In this document: positions 20,511 through 29,779 of the stretch, in pieces
Position numbering within the stretch: position 1 is the stretch's first letter
How the letters are laid out: every line of letters begins with the position of its first letter
Assembly (NCBI GenBank): GCA_021827205.1
Contig: JAKAWV010000010.1
Coordinates: forward strand, 38,639 to 102,638
DNA length: 64,000 nt
Reading direction: 5' to 3'
From: Pseudomonadota bacterium
GTDB lineage: Bacteria > Pseudomonadota > Gammaproteobacteria > Xanthomonadales > Rhodanobacteraceae
The notes under the pieces: generated by a model
Database searches by the model: none
What the model was told of the DNA's origin: nothing
Seen by the model: only the letters and a program-made list of their open reading frames with translations
Position numbers and translations under genes: made by a program

Positions 20511-23162
20511 TCAATTCAGCCCGATGCGACGGATCAGCATCATTTTCACGCCCTGCGCCAGCAGCATGTAAACCACGAGAATGCCGATCAGATACAGCCA
20601 ATACAGATGCGGCAGCGCGGCGAATCCGAACAGCCCGGCCAGTGGCGAAATCGGCAAGAGAATACCGAGCAGGCAGAAGCCCAACGTGCTGACCAGTAAC
20701 GGCAGGCTGGGATTGGACTGCAGGAACGGCACGCGCGCGGTGCGGATCACGTACACGATCAGGGTCTGCGACAGCAAGGACTCAACGAACCAGCCGGTCT
20801 GGAACAGCACCGGATATTGCGAGAGGCCGAGAAAAAACCACATCACGCCGAAAGTGACGTAATCGAACAGGGAACTGACCGGGCCGAACACGAACATGTA
20901 ACGCGCGATGTTGCCCATCTCCCAGCGCCGTGGCGTGGCCACGAAATCATCGTCCACGTTGTCGGTGGCGATGGTGGTCATCGACAAGTCGTACATCAGG
21001 TTGTTGATCAGCAACTGGATCGGCGCCATCGGCAGGAACGGCAGCAGGACGCTGGCGCCGATCACGCTGAACACATTGCCGAAGTTGGAACTGGCTGTCA
21101 TCTTGATGTACTTGAGAATGTTGCCGAACACGCGGCGACCTTCCTGCACGCCCTCCTCGAGCACGGCCAGGCTTTTCTCCAGCAGGATGATGTCGGCCGA
21201 CTCCTTGGCGATGTCCACGGCGCTGTCCACCGAGATGCCGACATCGGCGGCGCGCAGCGCCGGACCATCGTTGATGCCGTCGCCAAGAAAACCCACCACG
21301 TGGCCTTGCGCGCGCAGCGTCTCGATCACGCGTACCTTCTGCTGCGGATTGAGACGCGCGAACAACTGCGTCTCGGGCAGCGCGGCGGTCAGTTGCGCGT
21401 CGTCCAGCGCGTCCAGCTCGGGGCCGGTGAGCACGTGTTCGAGGCCGATGCCGACGTGACGACACACGTGGCGCGCAACGACATCGTTGTCGCCGGTGAG
21501 GATCTTCACCGCGATGCCGTGCTGGGTCAGCGCGGCGATGGCTACGGCAGCGCTCTCCTTGGGCGGATCGAGGAACGCCATGAAACCGAACAGGGTCAGT
21601 TCGCGCTCATCGTCGCGGGCGTATTGGCTGCGCGGCGGCGTCATCTCGCGCATGCCCACGGCGATCACGCGAAAACCGTCGGCATTGAGATCGTGCGCGA
21701 CCTGGCGCGCCTCGGCCTGGCGGTCGGCATCGAACTCAAGCGGACCCTGCGCGGTCTGCACGTGCGCGCACATCGCCAGCATCTCGGCCACCGCGCCCTT
21801 GCTGATCAGCATGTGGCGACCCTCCATGTCGCGCACCACCACGGACATGCGTCGGCGCTCGAAATCGAACGGCATCTCGTCGACCAGCGCGAACTCCGCG
21901 GCGAGGCGCTGGGTCTGCTCGGGGTCCACCGCGGTCAGCACGGCGTTGTCGAGCAGATTGCGCAAGCCGGTCTGGTAGTGGCTGTTGAGAAAGGCCAGCT
22001 CCAGCACGCGCGCATCATCACCGCCAGCGGCATCGACATGGCGCTCGAGAATCACCTTGTCCTGGGTGAGCGTACCGGTCTTGTCGGTGCACAGCAGGTC
22101 GATGGCGCCGAAATTCTGGATCGCCGGCAGGCGCTTGACGATGACATCCTTGCGCGCCATCGCCAGCGCGCCCTTGGCGAGATTGAAGGTGACGATGGCC
22201 GGCAGCATCTCCGGCGTCAACCCGACCGCGACCGCGATCGAGAACATCAACGCCTCCAGCCAGTCGTCCTTGAGCACGCCGTTGATCAGGAACACCAGCG
22301 GCACCATCACCGCGATGAAGCGCAGCATCAGGCCGACGAAACGGCGCAGGCCGCGATCGAAGCTGGTCGAGGGCGCGCGCGGCGCGGCCAGCGCGCTGGC
22401 CAGCGCGCCGAAAGTAGTGTCGCGTCCGGTCGCAACCACCAGGCCCAACGCGCTGCCGCTGATCACGTTCGAGCCCATGAAGCACAGGTTGCGTGACTCC
22501 ATCGGCGCGCTGCATTGCACATCGGGACCGGAGAACTTTTCCACCGGCATCGATTCACCGGTGAGGCTGGACTGGTTGATGAACAAATCCTTGGCCGCGA
22601 GCAGGCGCAGATCGGCGGGGATCATGTCGCCCGCGGCGAGATGCACCACATCGCCCGGCACCAGATCCTCGATCGGCAACTCACCACGACCGTTGGCAAG
22701 CTGACGCCGGCGCACCAGCGCGGTATTGCTGACCATGCTGCGCAGCGCCGCGACCGCGCGCGAGGATTTGCTCTCCTGCACGTAGCCCACGATCACCGCC
22801 ACCGCGACCATCACCGTCATGATGCTGGCACCAACGAGATCGGAGGTCAGGATCGAAACCACCGCCAGCGCCAGCAGCAACAGATTGAGCGGATTGACCA
22901 CGCGCCGCGCGATCTCGACAAACCACGGTGTCCTGGCTTCGCTACCGACGATGTTGCGCCCGAAAGTCTCCAGGCGCGCTTCGACCTGCTCGGCGTCGAG
23001 GCCCTCGATGCGGCTGTCGCCGGCGGCCAGCGCGGCGTCGACTTCCAGCCGCGCCAGTTCCAGCAGGTGCCGCGCCTGAGCCTGGCTCTGCGCTGCGGAG
23101 GGCTTGCCTCGCGCGCCGTTGCGCTCAGGGATCAGACCGAACAAAGACCACTTTGCAATCAT
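20511..23162 (-). CDS. mgtA: magnesium-translocating P-type ATPase
   Basis: An 883-residue P-type ATPase of the P3B (MgtA/MgtB) type that imports Mg2+ with ATP hydrolysis. The phosphorylated aspartate is in LLCTDKTGTLT, the TGES dephosphorylation loop is in SSLTGESMPVEKF, and the hinge is GDGINDGPAL. The C-terminal NNLMYDLSMTTIATDNVD is characteristic of Mg2+ pumps, and about ten membrane helices are seen. ATG 23162 has GGAGG five bases upstream. A longer frame to 23198 would start inside a leader hairpin and is rejected. The leader holds three hairpins, so regulation at the RNA level is likely. Confidence 0.94.
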   Translation of the reverse strand: MIAKWSLFGLIPERNGARGKPSAAQSQAQARHLLELARLEVDAALAAGDSRIEGLDAEQVEARLETFGRNIVGSEARTPWFVEIARRVVNPLNLLLLALAVVSILTSDLVGASIMTVMVAVAVIVGYVQESKSSRAVAALRSMVSNTALVRRRQLANGRGELPIEDLVPGDVVHLAAGDMIPADLRLLAAKDLFINQSSLTGESMPVEKFSGPDVQCSAPMESRNLCFMGSNVISGSALGLVVATGRDTTFGALASALAAPRAPSTSFDRGLRRFVGLMLRFIAVMVPLVFLINGVLKDDWLEALMFSIAVAVGLTPEMLPAIVTFNLAKGALAMARKDVIVKRLPAIQNFGAIDLLCTDKTGTLTQDKVILERHVDAAGGDDARVLELAFLNSHYQTGLRNLLDNAVLTAVDPEQTQRLAAEFALVDEMPFDFERRRMSVVVRDMEGRHMLISKGAVAEMLAMCAHVQTAQGPLEFDADRQAEARQVAHDLNADGFRVIAVGMREMTPPRSQYARDDERELTLFGFMAFLDPPKESAAVAIAALTQHGIAVKILTGDNDVVARHVCRHVGIGLEHVLTGPELDALDDAQLTAALPETQLFARLNPQQKVRVIETLRAQGHVVGFLGDGINDGPALRAADVGISVDSAVDIAKESADIILLEKSLAVLEEGVQEGRRVFGNILKYIKMTASSNFGNVFSVIGASVLLPFLPMAPIQLLINNLMYDLSMTTIATDNVDDDFVATPRRWEMGNIARYMFVFGPVSSLFDYVTFGVMWFFLGLSQYPVLFQTGWFVESLLSQTLIVYVIRTARVPFLQSNPSLPLLVSTLGFCLLGILLPISPLAGLFGFAALPHLYWLYLIGILVVYMLLAQGVKMMLIRRIGLN

Positions 23163-23184
23163 GTCGCCTCCGCATACGCAAACA

Positions 23185-23259
23185 CGCGGCTGCAACACAG
23201 CCGCGCTACGGAGTCGTCAGGGTTTTGACTCCGCCATGACCCATCCCGTGCGGGATGGG
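23185..23259 (-). promoter_or_regulatory. three consecutive hairpins in the mgtA leader
   Basis: Within 75 bases there are three perfect stems: CGCGGCTG/CAGCCGCG (23185-23205, loop 5), CGGAGTC/GACTCCG (23209-23233, loop 11) and CCCATCCCG/CGGGATGGG (23240-23259, small loop). They fill the gap between lpxK and mgtA, and the nearest ends 15 bases or so before the GGAGG site. No T-run follows any stem, so they are not classic terminators. A Mg2+-responsive leader, as known for enteric mgtA, is one reading; a dispersed palindromic repeat is the other. Confidence 0.55.
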
Positions 23260-23360
23260 CAAGCGGAAGCCGGCTCAGTCGCGCTGGGACAACAACAGGA
23301 AAGTGAGCCAACTACCAGGATCCACGCGTGTGAACGCTCTGCTACCAAGGCGCGCGAAGT

Positions 23361-24371
23361 TTAGCGACGCGCGCCAGCACGAGGCAACGGCGGCGATGCG
23401 ACGGCGTTCAGTCGCGTCTGCAGCGCGGCGAGGAACTGTGGCGGCAACTGCGCGCGCACCGGTAACGCCCACCAATGCGGACGCGCGAAGGCAGCGCACT
23501 TGACCGCGTCCTTTTCGGTCATCAGCAGCGGCAGCGTGGCGTCATCAAACGCAAAATCCGCGAGCGTGTAAGCGCGATGGTCGGCAAAAGCGTGCTCGCG
23601 CACGCGATATCCCAGCGCACGTAGTGAAGCGAAAAAGCGCGTCGGATCGCCAATGCCGGCGACGGCATGCACCTCGGCGCCGGGCGCTGGCGGCTGCGCA
23701 GTCGTGACGGGGACCAGCGCACGCGGTGCGCCCGGCTGCAACGACATCGGCACTTCGCCCGGCCGCGCCACGCCACCATTGCACACCACGAAATCGACGC
23801 TGACCAGCCGCGCGAGCGGCTCGCGCAGCGGGCCGGCTGGCAGCAGACGTCCGTTGCCGAAACGGCGCACGCCGTCGATCACGCAAATCTCGATGTCGCG
23901 CCCCAGCGCGCAGTGCTGCAGGCCATCGTCGCCGAGGATCACGTCCACGCCCAGCGGCAGCAGCAGGCGCGCGGCATCCGCGCGACGCGCACCCACCGCC
24001 ACCGGCACTTGTCCCAGACGCTGCAGCAGCATTGGCTCATCGCCCACGTGCAGCGCGCTGTCAGCGGTCGTGACCAGGTCCGGCTCGCGCTGCGTGCCGC
24101 CGTAGCCGCGACTGACCACGCCAGGGTGCCAGCCGGCCGCGCGCAGTGCCTCGATCAGCGCCAGCGTCAGCGGTGTCTTGCCGCTGCCGCCCACCGTGAG
24201 ATTGCCGATCACGATCACCGGCACCGGCAGGTGTTGTACGCGGCGCAAACCAATCGCGTAACGCGCGCGATCGATCAGGCGCAGCAGGCGATACAGCGGC
24301 ACCAGCACCCGTGCCCAGCGCGGTACCGGCTGCGTGCCATGCCAGAATGTCGGGGCCTGCCCGCGCGGCAC
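23361..24371 (-). CDS. lpxK: tetraacyldisaccharide 4'-kinase
   Basis: A 336-residue inner-membrane-associated kinase that phosphorylates the 4' position of the lipid A disaccharide precursor, the sixth step of the Raetz pathway. The P-loop VGGSGKTP is near residue 60. The SRGYGG motif and DDGLQH, which carries the conserved Asp-Asp pair, follow. An N-terminal membrane-associating helix is present. The start is GTG 24371, three bases after the msbA stop, giving tight coupling with the flippase for the same molecule. Confidence 0.93.
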   Translation of the reverse strand: MPRGQAPTFWHGTQPVPRWARVLVPLYRLLRLIDRARYAIGLRRVQHLPVPVIVIGNLTVGGSGKTPLTLALIEALRAAGWHPGVVSRGYGGTQREPDLVTTADSALHVGDEPMLLQRLGQVPVAVGARRADAARLLLPLGVDVILGDDGLQHCALGRDIEICVIDGVRRFGNGRLLPAGPLREPLARLVSVDFVVCNGGVARPGEVPMSLQPGAPRALVPVTTAQPPAPGAEVHAVAGIGDPTRFFASLRALGYRVREHAFADHRAYTLADFAFDDATLPLLMTEKDAVKCAAFARPHWWALPVRAQLPPQFLAALQTRLNAVASPPLPRAGARR

Positions 24372-24374
24372 GGC

Positions 24375-26144
24375 TCAGTCGCCGCGCGGTGCGCTGAATT
24401 GCATCCGATGCAACAGTGCATAAGCGCCGTCCGCGCGCGTCAGCAATTCCTCGTGACTGCCCTGCTCCAGTACCCGGCCCTGATCGAGCACGATGATGCG
24501 GTGCGCGTGCTCGACGGTGGACAGGCGATGGGCGATGACCAGCGTGGTGCGGTCCTGCATCAGCCGCGCCAACGCTTCCTGGATCAGCCGCTCGGACTCG
24601 GTATCCAGCGCGCTGGTGGCCTCGTCCAGAATCAGGATCGGCGCGTTCTTGAGGATGGCGCGTGCGATGGCGATACGCTGACGCTGGCCGCCGGAGACCA
24701 TGAAACCGCGCTGCCCGATCGGGCTATGCAAACCACGCGGCATCTGCGCGATGAAATCCCAGGCGTTGGCCGCGCGCGCCGCGGCGATGATGTCTTCCTC
24801 GCGCGTGCCCGCCATCTCGCCATAGGCGATGTTCTCGGCCACGCTGCCATTGAAGATCACCACGTCCTGGCCGACCCAACTGATTTGGCGGCGCAGGCTG
24901 GCCAACTGGTACTCGCCCAGCGCATGTCCATCAACAAGAATGCTGCCGGATTCGGGTTCGTAAAAGCGCGGAATCAGGTGCGCCACCGTGGTCTTGCCGC
25001 TGCCCGAACGCCCCACCACGGCGGTGACCTTGCCGGCCGCGCAAGTGAAGCTGGCCGCGCGCAGCGCCGGCGGCGTGCCGGGCGCGTAGCGCATGGTGAC
25101 ATCGCGAAACTCGATGCCCTGCCGTAATCCATCCAGCGGACGAGTGCTTGAGTCGGGCTCGCACGGCTCATCGAGTACCGCAAAAACGTCCTGTGCGGCG
25201 GCGATACCCCGCTGCAGCAGCGACTGCACGTTGGTCATGCGCTTCAGCGGGGGCAGGATCCCGGCCATCGCCATGAAGATCGACATGAACTTGCCCGCCG
25301 TCATGCCATTCAAGAAGGCGGGGCGTGTGGCCGTGAACACGATGCCGGCCAACGCCGAAGCGGCAAGGAGTTGCACCAGCGCGGTGGAGATCGCATTGGT
25401 CGCGCTGATCTTCACATTGAGCACGCGGTTGTTGTCGGCAACCGCGTGAAAGCGACTGGACTCGTACTTTTGTCCGCCGTAAATGCGCACCTCGCGCCAT
25501 GCGCCGACGATTTCATCGACCACGCCGGTGATATTGCCCATCGATCTCTGCAATCCGCGACTGATGAGTCGATAACGCTTGCTGACGAAGTACACCACCG
25601 CCGCGATCGTCGGCACCATCACCAGCAGAACCAGGGTCAACCGCCAACTGTTCCACAGCATCACCCCGATCATGGCCAGAATGGTCAGGCTGTCGATGAT
25701 CGACACGCGTACGGCCTCGGTGGTGGCTTGTGCCAGTTGATCCGCGGTATAGGTGATGCGTGCAACCTGATGTCCCGAAGCCTCGCGTCCGAAAAATACC
25801 GCGGGCAGTGCCAGATAACGGCCGAACACCTGTTCGCGCATGGTTTGCACCACGCCGCGACCGATATAGGCCATGCCGTAACTGGTGACGAAGGTGGCCA
25901 CAGCGCGCAGCAGGAAAATCGCGATGATGATGATCGGCAGCCAGAAGATGGCTTCTTCGCTGCGGGTAATGAAAACCTTGTCGATGAGTGGCCGCACCAA
26001 GAATGCGAATGCGCCCAGCGCAGCCGCATCGATCACCATGCCCAGCACGACCGCAAGCGCCACCGGACGGTAAGGCCGGAGATAGCCGAGCAGACGCCGA
26101 TAAGCAGGCCACGCGGCGGCCTTGCTGGATTCTTGCCGTGCCAC
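24375..26144 (-). CDS. msbA: lipid A export ATP-binding/permease protein
   Basis: A 589-residue ABC half-transporter that flips core-lipid A across the inner membrane as a homodimer. Six membrane helices occupy residues 20-320. The nucleotide-binding domain has Walker A GRSGSGKTT, the signature MVSGGQRQR, Walker B ILILDEATS and the His switch AHRLS. GTG 26144 immediately follows the exbD stop with no gap. The position next to lpxK supports MsbA over a general multidrug exporter. Confidence 0.94.
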   Translation of the reverse strand: MARQESSKAAAWPAYRRLLGYLRPYRPVALAVVLGMVIDAAALGAFAFLVRPLIDKVFITRSEEAIFWLPIIIIAIFLLRAVATFVTSYGMAYIGRGVVQTMREQVFGRYLALPAVFFGREASGHQVARITYTADQLAQATTEAVRVSIIDSLTILAMIGVMLWNSWRLTLVLLVMVPTIAAVVYFVSKRYRLISRGLQRSMGNITGVVDEIVGAWREVRIYGGQKYESSRFHAVADNNRVLNVKISATNAISTALVQLLAASALAGIVFTATRPAFLNGMTAGKFMSIFMAMAGILPPLKRMTNVQSLLQRGIAAAQDVFAVLDEPCEPDSSTRPLDGLRQGIEFRDVTMRYAPGTPPALRAASFTCAAGKVTAVVGRSGSGKTTVAHLIPRFYEPESGSILVDGHALGEYQLASLRRQISWVGQDVVIFNGSVAENIAYGEMAGTREEDIIAAARAANAWDFIAQMPRGLHSPIGQRGFMVSGGQRQRIAIARAILKNAPILILDEATSALDTESERLIQEALARLMQDRTTLVIAHRLSTVEHAHRIIVLDQGRVLEQGSHEELLTRADGAYALLHRMQFSAPRGD

Positions 26145-26570
26145 TCAGTGCGCGCCCTGACGCGGCGTGGTGGCCAGCGCCAGATGGCTGAAGCCGAGGC
26201 GCCCCAGCGCATCCATGGCGGTTACCACCGCCTGATTGGGTGATTCGGCGTCGGCGCGCAGGATCACGCTGCGCGAACGGTTGTTGCCCACGGCCTCGAC
26301 GATGGCCTGCTGCAGCGCGCGCTCGCCCTCACCCTGCACCGGCGTATTGCCGATGGCGTAATGGCCGGCGCGATCGATCACGATCACCAGCGCATCCGCG
26401 CTGGGTGCGCTGGGCGTGGCGCTGGACGTGGGCAGGCTGACCTTCATGTGCGTCTGCTGCACGAAGGTCGTGGTCAGCACGAAGAACATCAACAGCGTCA
26501 GCAACACGTCGATCAGCGAGATCACGTTGATCTCGAAATCGTCGTGGCGGCGCGCCGCGGTGATGCGCAT
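26145..26570 (-). CDS. exbD: biopolymer transport protein ExbD/TolR
   Basis: A 141-residue inner membrane protein with one membrane helix near residues 15-40 and a periplasmic domain. The helix starts with FEINVISLIDVLLTLLMFF, including the aspartate used for proton-motive-force coupling in the ExbD/TolR/MotB group. It pairs with the preceding ExbB-like gene, separated by three bases. In this chromosomal position, beside msbA in Xanthomonadales, the pair is usually called exbBD. TonB itself is not here, so the partner is unknown. Confidence 0.9.
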   Translation of the reverse strand: MRITAARRHDDFEINVISLIDVLLTLLMFFVLTTTFVQQTHMKVSLPTSSATPSAPSADALVIVIDRAGHYAIGNTPVQGEGERALQQAIVEAVGNNRSRSVILRADAESPNQAVVTAMDALGRLGFSHLALATTPRQGAH

Positions 26571-26573
26571 CGC

Positions 26574-27287
26574 TCAGCGCTCCGCCGGTGCGGGTCTGGC
26601 ACGTGGTCGCGCGTCGGGCCTGGCGGGCGCGTGCGTGGCGCTGGCTGAAACAGCAGCGGGCGGCAGCGTGGCCGCTGGCGGCGCGCCGAGCGAATCGAGT
26701 TCATCGAGCAGTCGCGCGGCTTCCTGCTCCATGCTCACCGCGTAGCCATCGATGCGGCTGCGGAAGTAGCGATGAAACACGTACGCCGGAATCGCCACCA
26801 CCAGACCGGTGGCGGTGCAAATCAGCGCCTCGCCAATGCCGCCGGCCATCTTGGTCGGATCGCCGGCGCCGTGCACCATCACCGCCAGAAACATCCTGAT
26901 CAGGCCGATGACCGTGCCCAGCAGGCCCAGCAGCGGCGCGATCAGCGCGATCGTGCCCAAGGTATTGAGATAACGCCCCATGCGATGCACGACGTGACGC
27001 CCGGTGTCCTCCATGCGCTCCTTGATCAGCTCGCGCGGCTTGCCGCGCACGCGCACCGCCGAGGCCAGCAACTGGCCCAGCGGCGAGCCGGCGGCCAGCG
27101 CATCGATGTGCGCCGGATCCAGTTTGCTGGCGCGCGCCCACACGCGCACCTGCGCGCCCAGATCGGGCGGCAGCACGGCGCCGCGACGCAGCGTCCAGAA
27201 CCGCTCAAGAATGATGGCCAGGGCCAGCGCCGAGGTCAGCAGGATCGGCAGCATCGGCCAGCCGCCGGCAATCAGGATATCGAACAC
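26574..27287 (-). CDS. exbB: biopolymer transport protein ExbB/TolQ (MotA/TolQ/ExbB channel family)
   Basis: A 237-residue protein with three membrane helices. The family core, with IALIAPLLGLLGTVIGLIRMF and ICTATGLVVAIPAYV, forms the proton channel with ExbD. GTG 27287 is the likely start, since the first hydrophobic helix begins at once; no upstream ATG fits. The C-terminal 35 residues are rich in Ala and Pro and are not conserved in the family. Confidence 0.9.
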   Translation of the reverse strand: MFDILIAGGWPMLPILLTSALALAIILERFWTLRRGAVLPPDLGAQVRVWARASKLDPAHIDALAAGSPLGQLLASAVRVRGKPRELIKERMEDTGRHVVHRMGRYLNTLGTIALIAPLLGLLGTVIGLIRMFLAVMVHGAGDPTKMAGGIGEALICTATGLVVAIPAYVFHRYFRSRIDGYAVSMEQEAARLLDELDSLGAPPAATLPPAAVSASATHAPARPDARPRARPAPAER

Positions 27288-27360
27288 GCTCGCGGTTCTC
27301 GCGCAACAACAGGCGGGCCGGATGATAGCAGCGCGGCGCGGCGCTTCCGTGGCGGGCTGC

Positions 27361-29775
27361 TCACTCGCGCCACCAGCGCGGCGCCTGTTCGCGACCCAGC
27401 GTCAGGCGCGGACCGTTGCCGCGCAGGTCCACGCGCAGGGCGCCGTGATCCGCGGTGTTGAACAAGGGCACGCCGCGCGCTTGCAAACGCGCCAGCACAT
27501 CCGCATGCGGATGTCCGTAGCTGCTGCGATAACCCGCCGACACCAGTGCCAGGCGCGGGCGCAGCGCGTCCAGCAGCGCATCGCTACTGCTGAATTGACT
27601 GCCGTGGTGCGCCAACAGCAACACCAACGGCTGCGTGCCGGCCTGATTATTCGCGGCCCAATCCCGAGCCACGGCGCGTTCGCTGCGCGCGCCGATATCG
27701 CCGCTCAGCAGCAGCATGCCGCCGCGACCGCGCACCGCCAGCACGCACGAGGATTCGTTGCCGCTGACGGCATCGCCAATCCCCGGGTGCAACACGCTGA
27801 ATTCGACCTCATCCCAGTGCCAGCGTTGGCCGCGCACGCAAGGCAACAGCGGCAGCCCGGTGCGCTCGGGCTCGCTGCCCTGCAGCAGCGTGTTGGGATA
27901 TGCCGCCAGCACGGCTGCCGCGCCACCGGCATGATCGGCATCACCGTGGCCCAGCAGCAGGCGATCGAGGTGGCGCACACCCAGCGCTTGCAGGCTGGGC
28001 ACTACCGCGGCCTCGCCCAGATCGAAACCCGAGCGGTAGCGCGGCCCGGCGTCGTACAACAGCGCGTGCCGCGCGGTGCGCACCAGCACCGCCGAGCCCT
28101 GCCCCACATCCAGCACCCACGCCTGAAACTCACCCCCTACAGGGCGCTGTTGCTGAGGCCACAGCAGCGGCAACAGCAGCGGCAGCCCGAGCAGTCGCGC
28201 CGGCACGCCGCGCGGCGCCAGCATCCACAGCACGCCAATGCAAGCCAGCATGAATGCGCCCGCACCCGCCCACGGCAGCCACGCCAGTGCCCACGGCCAG
28301 GCCGCCATGTGCTGCAGCAGATCCCACTGCGCGCGCATCAACCACGCGGCGAACCGCGTCACCGCCACGCCACCGGGCAGGCCTGCCACCAGCATCAAGC
28401 TGGCCAGCAGGGTCAGTGGCACGATCACGAAGCCCATCAGCGGCACCGCCACCAGATTGGCCAGCGGCCCCACGCGCGAGGCTTGGCCGAACAGCAGCAC
28501 GGTCAGCGGCAGCAGCGCCAACGCCATCACCGCTTGCGCCAAACCCAACTCGGTTAGCCACGCGCGCCAGCCGCGCCCGGCTTGCAGCGCGTACACCAGC
28601 AGTGCCACGCCGGCAAAGGACAGCCAGAAGCCGGCGCCCAGCACGGCCAGTGGATCGAACAGCAGCACCGCGAACAGTGCCAAGGTCAGTGTCTGCATGC
28701 CGCCCACGCCACGCCGACGCGTACTGGCCCAGGCCACCACGGCGATCATCAACAGCGTACGCACCGTGGGTAGGCCATAGCCGGCCAGCGCGCCATAAGC
28801 CCAGGCCGCGCCCAACGCCACCGGTGCGGCCAGCACGCGCCGCGGCCAACGCAGCAATACCTGCGGCCACAGCCAGGTGAACGCGTAGACCAGCAACGCA
28901 CCGGCGATGCCGGCCAAGCCGACATGCAACCCCGAGATCGCGATCAGATGGCCGACGCCGGTGGCGCGCAGCACGCGCCAGTGCGCCTCGCTCAAGCCGC
29001 GCTGATCACCCACCGCCAGCGCCTGCAGCAGCGGCGTGGCGGCATCGCTCGCCGGCAGTGCGGTGGCGATGGCGCGAGCGATGCGCGCGCGCAGCGCATC
29101 GACACACAGCGCCGACGTACCCATGCTGCGCGCCGTGCTTGCATCGCGCACGTAACCGGTGGCGATCAGCCCGTTGAGTGCCGCCTGACGCTCGCTGTCG
29201 TAGCCGCCCGGATTGACCTGCCCATGCGGACGCTTGAGCCGCACCGTCAACTGCCAGCGCTGACACGGCGCCAGGACCGAAGCGGCACCGAACCAGCTCA
29301 GTCGCACCTGCCCGTGCAGCGTCAAGGGCCGGCTGTCGCGGCTGGCGCGCTCCAGTGCGAAAACAAAACGCTGTGCATCGGCAGCGGCTTCGGGCAGGCC
29401 GACGACACGACCCTCGATGCGCAAATCCTGCCCCTGCAAGACCGGTGGCAGGCGTGCATGCAACACCTGCGTGGCCATGCCGGCAGTCCAGGCGAAAGCC
29501 AGCAGCAGCACGCCGATCAGGCGCAGGCGCGCAATGCACAGCAGCAACACCAGCGCCAGCAGTGCGCAGGCAAACAACATCCACGGCGGCGGCAATCGCG
29601 GCAACAGCGCCGCACCGACCACGCCGGTTAGAGCCGCCAGGGCATGCGTGGCGCCGATGCCACCGCTGTGCTGCGTTTGCGCCCAGCGCGCCCATGCGCT
29701 CCATGTGCAACGCCAAGCCGCGCGGGCGGCTGCCATCGTCGTGATCCGTGCGACGCGGGTGCCTCCCTGCGGCAT
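27361..29775 (-). CDS. comEC: DNA internalization-related competence protein ComEC/Rec2
   Basis: An 804-residue inner membrane channel for single-stranded DNA uptake in natural transformation. An N-terminal hydrophobic region and OB-like domain precede the Competence domain (about residues 225-500, with LIAISGLHVGL). A C-terminal metallo-beta-lactamase-like domain has LLGHGDADHAGG near residue 610 and LLAHHGSQFSS later, so the metal-site residues look intact. ATG 29775 lies five bases beyond the lolD stop. Other competence genes are outside the window. Confidence 0.92.
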   Translation of the reverse strand: MPQGGTRVARITTMAAARAAWRCTWSAWARWAQTQHSGGIGATHALAALTGVVGAALLPRLPPPWMLFACALLALVLLLCIARLRLIGVLLLAFAWTAGMATQVLHARLPPVLQGQDLRIEGRVVGLPEAAADAQRFVFALERASRDSRPLTLHGQVRLSWFGAASVLAPCQRWQLTVRLKRPHGQVNPGGYDSERQAALNGLIATGYVRDASTARSMGTSALCVDALRARIARAIATALPASDAATPLLQALAVGDQRGLSEAHWRVLRATGVGHLIAISGLHVGLAGIAGALLVYAFTWLWPQVLLRWPRRVLAAPVALGAAWAYGALAGYGLPTVRTLLMIAVVAWASTRRRGVGGMQTLTLALFAVLLFDPLAVLGAGFWLSFAGVALLVYALQAGRGWRAWLTELGLAQAVMALALLPLTVLLFGQASRVGPLANLVAVPLMGFVIVPLTLLASLMLVAGLPGGVAVTRFAAWLMRAQWDLLQHMAAWPWALAWLPWAGAGAFMLACIGVLWMLAPRGVPARLLGLPLLLPLLWPQQQRPVGGEFQAWVLDVGQGSAVLVRTARHALLYDAGPRYRSGFDLGEAAVVPSLQALGVRHLDRLLLGHGDADHAGGAAAVLAAYPNTLLQGSEPERTGLPLLPCVRGQRWHWDEVEFSVLHPGIGDAVSGNESSCVLAVRGRGGMLLLSGDIGARSERAVARDWAANNQAGTQPLVLLLAHHGSQFSSSDALLDALRPRLALVSAGYRSSYGHPHADVLARLQARGVPLFNTADHGALRVDLRGNGPRLTLGREQAPRWWRE

Positions 29776-29779
29776 GGCG

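Noticed and set aside
20817..22496. Long plus-strand frame across mgtA
   Set aside because: Shadow of the P-type ATPase on the other strand; composition is that of reverse-frame GC-rich DNA.
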